Shown: positions 1-6,685 of the stretch, one piece after another
Layout of the letters: each line of letters starts with the position of its first letter
Position numbering within the stretch: the stretch's first letter is position 1
Assembly (NCBI GenBank): GCA_902478605.1
Contig: CABSLQ010000082.1
Coordinates: forward strand, 1-10,645
DNA: 10,645 bases
Source: an uncultured Oscillospiraceae bacterium
GTDB taxonomy: Bacteria > Bacillota > Clostridia > Oscillospirales > Acutalibacteraceae
Direction of reading: 5' to 3'
The notes under the pieces: model-generated
The model's input: only the letters and a program-made list of their open reading frames with translations
What the model was told of the DNA's origin: nothing
Databases searched by the model: none
Program-made: the position numbers and the translations under genes

Positions 1-26
1 CAGCGTCAGATGTGTATAAGAGACAG
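1..26 (+). other. Nextera (Tn5 mosaic-end) sequencing adapter, not genomic
   Basis: Bases 8-26 read AGATGTGTATAAGAGACAG, the 19-bp hyperactive Tn5 mosaic end. Bases 1-7 (CAGCGTC) match the preceding part of the Illumina Nextera read-1 transposase adapter. This is residual library adapter at the contig edge. It should be trimmed before annotation, and true genomic sequence begins at about base 27. It is not evidence of a native Tn5 element. Confidence 0.97.
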
Positions 27-652
27 AGCTGGCGGCGGTAGGCGCCCTTGCCGATGCTCTCGTCGCTGGCGGACAGGTTGGCGATGACCGTCGCCCCTGC
101 CGCGGCAAGCCGCTGGGACGGCTGTGCGGCCACCCACAAATCCTCGCAGATTTCCACACCCAGCTTTAACGCCGGCATATCCGAACAGCAGAAGACAAGC
201 TCCGAGCCGAAAAGGGTTTCCCGGCCGGCGAAAAAGAAGGGCTGCGGCTGCGGTCTGCCGGGGGTGAAGTGCCGGCCCTCATAAAATTCGGAATAAGAGG
301 GGAGATGGGTCTTGGGAACCAGGCCAAGCAGCCGCCCCTTCTGACACACGGCGGCGCAGTTGAACAAAGAAGAGCCGTCCGCCACGGGAAGGCCGACCAG
401 AAACAGCGTTTCACACGCGGCCGTCTCGTCAAGCAGCCATTCCAGCGCCTTTTCCGCCCCGCGCAGCAGCGCGGCCTGCAGGAACAGATCGCCGCAGGTG
501 TAGCCGGTCAGGCACAGCTCGGGAAAGACCAGCACGGCGGTGTCCGCCGGCGCGGCCTGTATCTGTTCAAGGATTTTCTGCGCGTTGTGGGCGGGGTCCG
601 CCACACGGATGGACGGCGTGGCCGCCGCCACCCGCAAAAAACCGTCATGCAT
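27..652 (-). CDS. nadE: Glutamine-dependent NAD+ synthetase, N-terminal glutaminase domain (partial)
   Basis: The first 208 residues of a NadE of the large, glutamine-hydrolysing type are present. The enzyme converts nicotinate adenine dinucleotide, ATP and glutamine to NAD+ in the cytoplasm. The visible part is the nitrilase-fold glutaminase domain. Its catalytic triad is readable: Glu45 in FPELCLTGYTCGDLF, Lys114 in VPKTHLPSYSEFYE, and Cys169 in GVEICEDLW. The spacing equals that of the Mycobacterium tuberculosis enzyme (E52, K121, C176), each shifted by 7. The NLSASDESIGKGAYRR stretch near the edge is also typical of the family. The C-terminal ATP-binding synthetase domain lies off the contig. 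The start is the ATG at 652, preceded by AAAGGAT at 665-671 (minus strand). The gene follows the transglutaminase with a 69-base gap. The frame stays open into the adapter, so an automatic call would append false residues (PVSYTHLTL). Confidence 0.93.
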
Positions 653-687
653 GCTATTGATTCGATCCTTTCGCTTAAAATACTCGT

Positions 688-718
688 CTTATAATTGTGG
701 TTCACGGCTGGTACGCAA
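688..718 (-). promoter_or_regulatory. Possible weak promoter for nadE
   Basis: In the 69-base gap between the transglutaminase stop and nadE, the minus strand carries a -10-like TATAAG (693-688). A -35-like TTGCGT (718-713) lies 19 bases upstream. The spacer is long and the -35 is poor, and no terminator is visible in the gap. Read-through from the upstream operon is an equally good explanation for nadE expression. Confidence 0.3.
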
Positions 719-721
719 CCA

Positions 722-3082
722 TCAGCCATGCCCGATGATTCTCTTCCAGAAATAAGACCACCGGTTCATCTGGCTGCGCAGCCAGTCTTCCAGGGCATCG
801 TGCGCCTGCGCCATCTGTTCCACATGCTGCGGCGTAAGCGGGATTTCCCCATACCGCCAATCCATGATGCGGTCAAAAACGCCGGTCAGCTCGGGCTGCA
901 CATTGCCGCCTTCCACAATGCGGCGGGAGAACTGCAGCAGCGTTTCGCCGGCCGCCGGAACATAGCCCAGATGTGCCAGCTGCCGCAGCATGTCAGCATA
1001 GTACCAGGCCGCCTGATCCTCCAGCTGCGGGCGGCGGCTGCGCACCGTTTCCAGCCGGTACGCCGTGCGGAAGGTCTGCATGCGCCACAGCAGCCAGACC
1101 AACGCCGCCAGCAGCAGCCCGAGCGGCAGGACGATCCAAAGCCATGTGGGCGGATCGCGCGGCGCGGGCATCCCATACCCGCTTGTGGTCCCGCTGTGGG
1201 AGACCTCAGTGGGTGTTTCGGTGGGTTCCGTGGTGGCAGGGTCCGGTACCTCGGTGACCTCGGTGACTTCGGTTGTCTGCCCGGGGACGTCGGGACCGTC
1301 GCCGCTGGGATCATCGCCCGGATTGGGATTCACGCTGGCGGCCGCTCCCGTCATATAGTCCGAGCTGGCCGTGGGGTCAAAGGTGACCCAGCCAATGCCG
1401 TAAAAATAGCATTCCACCCAGGCGTGCGCATTCTTCTGCAGGGCGATAAACCGGCCGTCCCCGTTGCGTTCCAGGCCGTATCCCACGACAAACCGGGCCG
1501 GAATGTCCAGCGTCCGCGCCATCACGGTCATCGCAGAGGCGAAATACACGCAGTACCCTTCACCGCTTTCGAGGAAATATTCCACAAAGTCGCTGTCGCG
1601 CGGTACGTCGCCGGGCGTCAGCGTATAGGTATAGTTGGTGCGCAGGTACCGTTCGAGCGCCGCCATTTTGTCGTAGGGCGAGTCATATTCGGCCGTGACG
1701 ACGCGCGCCAGATTCTGTACATAGTTTGAAGGAGGATCCGGCAGCTGGGTATAGTGATGCTGAATGGACGCATAATCGAGATCGGTGGTAAGGGCGGCGG
1801 CCTGTTCCAACTGCGAGAAAGCGAGCGAGAAGCCGCTGCGGTTGCGGTTAAGCCATTGCGTTTGGAAGGTATACCGGTTTTGCCTTTTGAGGTTGGTGCG
1901 CACAAAGGTTTCCGATCGGGTATTGAACATGGGCGGCTGGTTTCGGGAATCCAAAAGGGACAGAGACTGAACACGGCCGAACTGATACAGGGTGGAACCG
2001 CCCTGCAGCAGAGTCACCTGTACGTCGGCATTGGTCATAGCCGCCTGCCAATATGCCATGCCGTCCGCGCTGTCGGGCTTGCCGATGCCGAAGGTGCGGC
2101 GGTACTCGGTGTCGAATGCGGAGGAGCCGAAGCGGTATTCCATGTCCTCTTCGATTTCCCAGCCTGTTCCGGTGTAGACGTCATAAACGCGGCCTTTCAT
2201 CAGGGTGGCGGCGGGCGCCTCGACGAGCAGAATGGGGGTGTAATTGTCCTGCTCGATATCGCCGCCCAGCCTGTCCACGCGGGGCTGCAATCCAAGGGAA
2301 CGCAGCGAGATGGTGCGCCGTCCCTGTGAGCCTTCCAGCTGGAGGAAGGAACCGATATCCGCCGCCCGCTCGGCCAGAGGCCGCCATTTCCAGGCGGATG
2401 TGTCGGCCGGCAGTAGCAGAGCAACCAGCAGCCCCGCCGCCGCACAGACGGCGACAGCGGACAGCCGTGCGCCGCGCAGCGGGGTCAGTGCCACCAGGCG
2501 TGCATGGGGACGGCGCGGATAGAAGCTCCGGGCCATCAGTGGGAAGAGGCCGGCAGCCATCCAGGCCATGGCCGGGATATTCTGATGAAAATTATTGGCC
2601 GATACAATGAAGATAAAGATCGTGGCGGCCGTACCCAGAAACGCCGCCGAATGCGTCAGACGGACGCATACATAAATGACCACCGCAATGGCAATATGCA
2701 GCAGCCACTGCACCAGCTGGATGTTTTCCGCCGTGTTATAGGGAGAGCGGCTGGGAAACAGGCTGACCCACCAGCGGAAAAAGCCGACGAGAAAATCCAT
2801 CGTTTCGCCGAGGGTGCCGGCCGCCGACAGAATGGCGGCGGTCAGGGACAGGCCGGCCGCCACCAATATCGGAAGCAGCCAGAGCTTTCGCTGAAACAGC
2901 AGCAGCACCCCCACCACGAGCAGCGGATGCAGCAGGATGGCGGCAAAGGTGGCATGGAAACGGAAAAGCTGATCAAAAGCCAGCGTTACGCCGACCGAGA
3001 GAAGCCAGGCGGACAAGCCGTCCAGCAGCAGATCCCACAAAGCTTGTTTGTCCCTGTACAGGGGAAGGCGTTTCGTACTCAT
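722..3082 (-). CDS. TgpA-type membrane transglutaminase (DUF3488-TGc-DUF4129)
   Basis: A 786-residue protein with the architecture of Pseudomonas TgpA. About seven hydrophobic segments span residues 18-228 (DUF3488-like region). A large probably extracytoplasmic part follows, containing the transglutaminase core. Then come a Pro/Thr/Glu-rich linker (about 578-645), one more membrane segment (about 646-666) and a C-terminal DUF4129-like tail that should be cytoplasmic. The papain-like triad is intact: Cys511 in GEGYCVYFASAM, His553 in NAHAWVE and Asp569 in WVTFDPTAS. The enzyme could therefore be an active cysteine acyltransferase or protease-like enzyme; the substrate is unknown. The start at 3082 is chosen over an in-frame ATG at 3193 because GGGGGAG (3094-3088) sits 5 bases upstream and because ATGA overlaps the DUF58 stop exactly. 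MoxR, DUF58 and transglutaminase in this order are a well-known conserved cluster. The linker holds a TEV triplet repeat. Confidence 0.92.
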   Translation of the reverse strand: MSTKRLPLYRDKQALWDLLLDGLSAWLLSVGVTLAFDQLFRFHATFAAILLHPLLVVGVLLLFQRKLWLLPILVAAGLSLTAAILSAAGTLGETMDFLVGFFRWWVSLFPSRSPYNTAENIQLVQWLLHIAIAVVIYVCVRLTHSAAFLGTAATIFIFIVSANNFHQNIPAMAWMAAGLFPLMARSFYPRRPHARLVALTPLRGARLSAVAVCAAAGLLVALLLPADTSAWKWRPLAERAADIGSFLQLEGSQGRRTISLRSLGLQPRVDRLGGDIEQDNYTPILLVEAPAATLMKGRVYDVYTGTGWEIEEDMEYRFGSSAFDTEYRRTFGIGKPDSADGMAYWQAAMTNADVQVTLLQGGSTLYQFGRVQSLSLLDSRNQPPMFNTRSETFVRTNLKRQNRYTFQTQWLNRNRSGFSLAFSQLEQAAALTTDLDYASIQHHYTQLPDPPSNYVQNLARVVTAEYDSPYDKMAALERYLRTNYTYTLTPGDVPRDSDFVEYFLESGEGYCVYFASAMTVMARTLDIPARFVVGYGLERNGDGRFIALQKNAHAWVECYFYGIGWVTFDPTASSDYMTGAAASVNPNPGDDPSGDGPDVPGQTTEVTEVTEVPDPATTEPTETPTEVSHSGTTSGYGMPAPRDPPTWLWIVLPLGLLLAALVWLLWRMQTFRTAYRLETVRSRRPQLEDQAAWYYADMLRQLAHLGYVPAAGETLLQFSRRIVEGGNVQPELTGVFDRIMDWRYGEIPLTPQHVEQMAQAHDALEDWLRSQMNRWSYFWKRIIGHG
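1248..1274. repeat. 9-bp x3 tandem repeat coding Thr-Glu-Val
   Basis: On the plus strand the unit ACCTCGGTG occurs twice without change (1248-1256, 1257-1265), then once as ACTTCGGTT (1266-1274). In the transglutaminase frame this encodes TEVTEVTEV inside the low-complexity linker ahead of the C-terminal membrane segment. Short in-frame units like this can vary in copy number by slippage without breaking the gene. Confidence 0.85.
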
Positions 3083-4266
3083 AGATACTCCCCCAATTGC
3101 GCCGGAATATCCCCCGGTCCGTAAATGAGGGCCATGTGCACGTCCTCGGGACAGGAGCCCTTCAGCTGGCGGGTATACGGAATATCCGGACACAGGCAGG
3201 TCACCAGGCAGCGGCGCTGCGCCAGTTCCCGGAGTCCCTCGAGCAGATCCGGGGTCGGCCGGCTCGTAATCACATGCACCGAACGCAGCGAACCCAGGCG
3301 CGAGCGAAGCAGTTCATACAGCTCAAGCGGCTGCGCGTCGGCGTCGACCGGGATTTCGGCCAGGAGGGTGTACAGAGCGGTGAACTCGTCATAGGAACGC
3401 GCCGTTTCCGATTCGGCATACGGTCCTTCGCCGCGTACCTCCACCGGCTGCCCCTCCTCCAGATAATACAGAGCCAGGGCGGCCGCGCATTCCGCCGCCA
3501 TGTCGGCATAGCCGGCCGCGTCGGCGCCGGGTACCACGCCGGTGTCCATCACCAGAAGGTTGTACTGTTCGGTGGTCATGTCATATTGCCGGGTATGCAG
3601 CTGCCGCGTACGGATGGACTGCTTCCAGTGGATGCGCTTGAGCGAATCGCCGTCGCGGTACTGCCGGGTGCCGGAGGAGTTGTCGCCGTGGTCGGCGACG
3701 ATCACCTGGGAGGAGGATTCCTCGGCGAGTATGGCGGGCGCCGGCGTCTCGCCGGCGATCTCATACAGCTGGGGATAAACGGTCAGCGACTCTTCCATCT
3801 CGTGAAGCGCGTTTCGGCGCAGCAGCGGGAAGGCAAACAGCCCGAAGATATCGAACAGGCGCACCTGTGCCACCTGCACCGGCCACACGCCGCGGTGCGG
3901 ACACGCCATCTGCATGGAAAGGCGCGGCCGTTTGCCGCCGGGAAGCAGCATGTAATGGTAAATGGGTTCCCGGCCGGGCAAATCCGCCGCCGGCAGCTTG
4001 ACCCGCAGCCGTACCGCCACAGGCAGCAGCAGAAAGCCGGTCACCTCGATGTGGAGACCGACCGACTCGCCGCGCACGGCATAGGGGGAATCCAGGGACT
4101 GCCGGCAGCGCAGGGATATGGCCGCCAGAAAGGCGGAAAGCCCCGCATACACCAGCAAAACGCCCAGGCAGAAGACGATGAAATATATTTCGCGGGTGCC
4201 GGTGCCCAGACCGAGCAGCAGCATCAGCGCCGTGACCATGACGAAAGCAATGCCCCGTCCGGTCAT
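3079..4266 (-). CDS. DUF58 membrane-anchored protein
   Basis: A 395-residue DUF58 protein, the usual partner of MoxR ATPases. Two N-terminal membrane segments (about 5-21 and 26-50) are followed by a cytoplasmic part. The family signature is clear at residues 201-228: RQYRDGDSLKRIHWKQSIRT, then RQLHTRQYD. The motif FDIFGLF (138-144) matches the usual DPFGLF with Ile in place of Pro. The following region (from about 235, YNLLVMDTG) resembles a von Willebrand A fold, but a full DxSxS metal-binding motif is not seen. The molecular function is unknown; the family is tied to MoxR ATPases in assembling or maturing surface proteins. The start is the ATG at 4266, overlapping the MoxR stop as ATGA. 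No Shine-Dalgarno sequence is visible in the 24 bases upstream, so translation probably depends on coupling to moxR. Its own stop overlaps the transglutaminase start, also as ATGA. Confidence 0.92.
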   Translation of the reverse strand: MTGRGIAFVMVTALMLLLGLGTGTREIYFIVFCLGVLLVYAGLSAFLAAISLRCRQSLDSPYAVRGESVGLHIEVTGFLLLPVAVRLRVKLPAADLPGREPIYHYMLLPGGKRPRLSMQMACPHRGVWPVQVAQVRLFDIFGLFAFPLLRRNALHEMEESLTVYPQLYEIAGETPAPAILAEESSSQVIVADHGDNSSGTRQYRDGDSLKRIHWKQSIRTRQLHTRQYDMTTEQYNLLVMDTGVVPGADAAGYADMAAECAAALALYYLEEGQPVEVRGEGPYAESETARSYDEFTALYTLLAEIPVDADAQPLELYELLRSRLGSLRSVHVITSRPTPDLLEGLRELAQRRCLVTCLCPDIPYTRQLKGSCPEDVHMALIYGPGDIPAQLGEYL

Positions 4267-5201
4267 GGCACAGCGGGAACCGGGATGGCATGCAGGACGG
4301 CGGTGATGATGTTTTCCGGCGTCTGGCGGCGCAGGCCCGCCTTGGTGCGCATGACCATGCGATGACACAAAACGGGATAGGCCATGCGCTGGACGTCATC
4401 GGGCAGCACATAGCTGCGCCCGCTGAGCATGGCCATGCCCTTGGCGGCCTGCATCAAGGCGATGGAGCCGCGCGGGCTCACGCCGAGCGCCACGTCGGCG
4501 AGGCTGCGGGTGGCTTCGGTGATGGAAACAATGTAATCCATCACGGCCGGGGCGCACAGAATGCCTTCGAGCACCCGCTGCATATCGAGCACATCCTGCG
4601 CGGAGGCGACGGCCTGCAGCTTGGGCGCCCCGCGGCGCGGCCGGTGCCCGGCGAGAATGTTCATTTCCTCCTGATGGGTGGGATAGCCCATCGAAATGCG
4701 CATGAAGAAGCGATCCAGCTGCGCCTCGGGCAGCGGATAGGTACCCGCCGTTTCCACCGGGTTTTGGGTGGCGAGCACCATGAAGGGCGCCGGCGCAGGA
4801 TAGGTCTGCCCGTCGATGGTCACCTGGTTTTCCTGCATGATTTCGAGCAGGGCGGATTGGGTTTTGGGGCTTGTCCGGTTGATTTCGTCCGCCAGCACGA
4901 TTTGGTTCATGACGCTGCCGAGGTGCAGCTCCTGCTCGCCGGTTTTCATATTGAACATGGTAAAGCCGGTGATATCCGACGGAAGCACGTCAGGGGTAAA
5001 TTGAATACGTTTAAAGGAACAGCCGAGCGAGGAAGCCAGCGCAGCGGCCAGCGTCGTCTTGCCGAGCCCGGGCATGTCTTCGATCAGCACGTGGCCGGAG
5101 CAAACGAGCGAGATGAGCAGATGGTCGATGACCGCATCCTTGCCCACGATAACCTGTTTGATATTGTTGCGGATGTTGTTCAGTGTTTGCAGATGATCCA
5201 T
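4263..5201 (-). CDS. MoxR-family AAA+ ATPase
   Basis: A 312-residue cytoplasmic AAA+ ATPase of the MoxR class, thought to act as a chaperone-like remodeller for the products of its operon. Seen in order: Walker A MPGLGKTT (43-50, Lys48), Walker B IVLADEI (101-107, Asp105/Glu106), sensor 1 LATQNP with Asn147, an arginine-finger candidate at Arg164 in QLDRFFMR, and sensor 2 GVSPRGS (240-246, Arg244). A C-terminal helical lid domain follows. The length is normal for the family. The start at 5201 is preferred over the in-frame ATG at 5219 because AAAGGGG lies about 8 bases before it; that ribosome binding site would be inside the coding region if the upstream ATG were used. It is the first gene of the leftward operon and ends in an ATGA overlap with the DUF58 gene. 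A promoter lies at 5262-5290. Confidence 0.95.
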   Translation of the reverse strand: MDHLQTLNNIRNNIKQVIVGKDAVIDHLLISLVCSGHVLIEDMPGLGKTTLAAALASSLGCSFKRIQFTPDVLPSDITGFTMFNMKTGEQELHLGSVMNQIVLADEINRTSPKTQSALLEIMQENQVTIDGQTYPAPAPFMVLATQNPVETAGTYPLPEAQLDRFFMRISMGYPTHQEEMNILAGHRPRRGAPKLQAVASAQDVLDMQRVLEGILCAPAVMDYIVSITEATRSLADVALGVSPRGSIALMQAAKGMAMLSGRSYVLPDDVQRMAYPVLCHRMVMRTKAGLRRQTPENIITAVLHAIPVPAVP

Positions 5202-5261
5202 GATATACCCCTTTGCCATTTTAGTCCGGATCCCCGGCCGCAATCGTGGTACGCTTTCCTT

Positions 5262-5290
5262 ATTATATCGAATGAATTGCGTCTTGTCTA
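5262..5290 (-). promoter_or_regulatory. Sigma-A-type promoter for the MoxR-DUF58-transglutaminase operon
   Basis: On the minus strand, TAGACA (-35, 5290-5285) and a perfect TATAAT (-10, 5267-5262) are separated by 17 bases. Transcription would start near 5255, about 50 bases before the MoxR ATG. The -35 has one mismatch to TTGACA. Confidence 0.8.
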
Positions 5291-5335
5291 GGAAGCAAGC
5301 ACATTTTTCACACTTTTTTGTGCGGGACGCAAAGA

Positions 5336-5364
5336 TTGAAGAGCGGCAGAGAATGTGGTATAAT
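5336..5364 (+). promoter_or_regulatory. Extended -10 promoter for the DUF2461-YwlG-GNAT operon
   Basis: TTGAAG (5336-5341) and a perfect TATAAT (5359-5364) are separated by 17 bases. The TGG directly before the hexamer (5356-5358) forms an extended -10 (TGnTATAAT). It faces away from the MoxR promoter, with about 45 bases between the two -35 boxes. AGAGGGG at 5387-5393 serves the first ATG at 5403. Confidence 0.85.
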
Positions 5365-5402
5365 GGGCGGACAGGCCAAACGGAAAAGAGGGGAACACAT
5401 AC

Positions 5403-6098
5403 ATGGGAGATTTTCAGGGGATCACGCCGCAGGCCATGTGGCTGCTGGCGGAAAACCGCTTTCATGACAGCAAAAGCTATTATGAAGCCCATAAGCCGGA
5501 CATTCAGCGGCAGGTGATCCAGCCGCTGCGCGCCCTGGTGGCGGATTTGGCCCCCTCCATGCTGGAGATTGACGCGCGGCTGGTCGTGACGCCCGGCTCC
5601 AACGGCACCGTCAGCCGGGTACGGCGGGACAACCGGTACACGAAGGACAAATCGATGTACCGGGAGAATATGTGGATCGCCTTTCAGCGGGATAAAAAGA
5701 TCTGGGAGTTCACGCCCGGTTTTTATCTCGACATTTCCGCGTCCCAATCGATATGGGGTATGGGCTTTTATCAGGCACCGCCCGCCTTCCTGCAGTTCTT
5801 GCGCCGCCGCATAGACGAACGGCCCGCGCCCTATACCAAAGCGATGAAGCAGGCCGGCGAGGCGGGCTTTAGCCCGGACGGTCCGGCGTATGCCCGGCCC
5901 AAGCGTCCGAATGCGCCGGAAGCGCTCTGGCCGCTGTATAACTGCAAGGTCATCGACATGGTGCGCACCGAAGAGGGGTGCGCCCTCTTCGGCGGGCCGG
6001 AGCTGACCGAGACGCTGCGGCAGGGGTTCGCCGCGCTGGCGCCGCTGTATCGCCTGCTGATACGGGATGTCGAGGCCTGGGTTGCGCAGATGCAATAA
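5403..6098 (+). CDS. DUF2461 family protein
   Basis: A 231-residue soluble protein of the DUF2461 (TIGR02453) family. It has the family's N-terminal pattern of a hydrophobic helix followed by an ENRFHDSKSYYEAHK segment (17-31). The conserved core follows at about residues 70-118 (VSRVRRDNRYTKDKSMYRENM, then WEFTPGFYLDIS). The C-terminal part is helical and rich in Arg and Pro. No membrane segment, signal peptide or known catalytic motif is visible. No biochemical role is established for the family, and a function should not be inferred from this sequence. The start has a good ribosome binding site 9 bases upstream. It is the first gene of a rightward operon, with only 19 bases to the next start. 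Confidence 0.88.
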   Translation: MGDFQGITPQAMWLLAENRFHDSKSYYEAHKPDIQRQVIQPLRALVADLAPSMLEIDARLVVTPGSNGTVSRVRRDNRYTKDKSMYRENMWIAFQRDKKIWEFTPGFYLDISASQSIWGMGFYQAPPAFLQFLRRRIDERPAPYTKAMKQAGEAGFSPDGPAYARPKRPNAPEALWPLYNCKVIDMVRTEEGCALFGGPELTETLRQGFAALAPLYRLLIRDVEAWVAQMQ

Positions 6099-6117
6099 AG
6101 CAAAAGGAGAGGTTGTT

Positions 6118-6669
6118 ATGCTGCAAACCATACGGGAACAGGCGGCACAGGCCACGCAGCAGCTGCTCGGCGTGGCCAAGCTGTCGCCGGGAGATATTTT
6201 GGTGGTCGGCTGCTCGACGAGCGAGGTGGGCGGCCACGCCATCGGCACCACCTCCAGCATGGAGATCGCCGGGGCGCTGTTTGACGGCATTTATCCGGCG
6301 CTGCAGGAGGCGGGCGTGTATCTCGCCGCCCAATGCTGCGAGCACCTGGGCCGCGCGCTCGTAATCGAACGGGCGGCGGCAAGGCAGTACGGGCTGGAAC
6401 CGGTCAACGCCGTGCCGCAGCCCAAGGCGGGTGGTTCCTTTGCCACTACAACCTACCAGCGGCTGGCCGATCCGGTTTTGGTGGAGGAGATCCGCGCCCG
6501 CGCGGGCATGGATATCGGCGGCACCCTTATCGGCATGCATCTGGCCCGTGTGGCCGTGCCGGCGCGCCTGGATATCCGGACCATCGGCGAGGCATCGGTG
6601 CTGTTCGCCCGCACCCGCCCCAAATTCATCGGCGGGGCGCGGACGGTGTACGACGAAACGCTGCTGTAA
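6118..6669 (+). CDS. ywlG: YwlG-type UPF0340 (DUF436) protein
   Basis: A 183-residue protein matching the UPF0340/TIGR01440 family along its whole length. Family landmarks are VVGCSTSEVGG (29-39), LAAQCCEHLGRALVIER (69-85), AGMDIGGTLIGMHL (129-142), VAVPAR (145-150) and FARTRPKFIGGARTVYDE (163-180). Conserved Cys32 and the Cys73-Cys74-Glu-His group suggest a ligand-binding or redox site, but that is inference; the family has no proven activity. The start at 6118 follows a strong AAAGGAGAGG (6103-6112). An upstream in-frame ATG at 6067 lies inside the preceding gene and is rejected. The gene is flanked by gaps of 19 and 16 bases and is clearly co-transcribed with its neighbours. Confidence 0.93.
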   Translation: MLQTIREQAAQATQQLLGVAKLSPGDILVVGCSTSEVGGHAIGTTSSMEIAGALFDGIYPALQEAGVYLAAQCCEHLGRALVIERAAARQYGLEPVNAVPQPKAGGSFATTTYQRLADPVLVEEIRARAGMDIGGTLIGMHLARVAVPARLDIRTIGEASVLFARTRPKFIGGARTVYDETLL

Positions 6670-6685
6670 AAAGGGAGTAAGCGCG

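Noticed and set aside
1..26. A native Tn5/IS50 transposon end
   Set aside because: The sequence is the engineered mosaic end plus Illumina primer bases and lies exactly at the contig terminus, so library adapter is the better explanation.
695..1729. A 344-codon open frame on the plus strand
   Set aside because: It is antisense to the transglutaminase catalytic and linker region, with no domain or credible ribosome site.
3097..4365. A 422-codon open frame on the plus strand
   Set aside because: It lies wholly antisense to the DUF58 gene, whose motifs are clear, and its translation is rich in His, Arg, Gln and Gly with no recognisable domain. It is a high-GC shadow frame.
5202..6290. N-terminal extension of the MoxR frame upstream to 6290 on the minus strand
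   Set aside because: The extension runs through the promoters and antisense to the DUF2461 gene, and its translation is unlike AAA+ proteins. The ATG at 5201 has a proper ribosome site and the family length.
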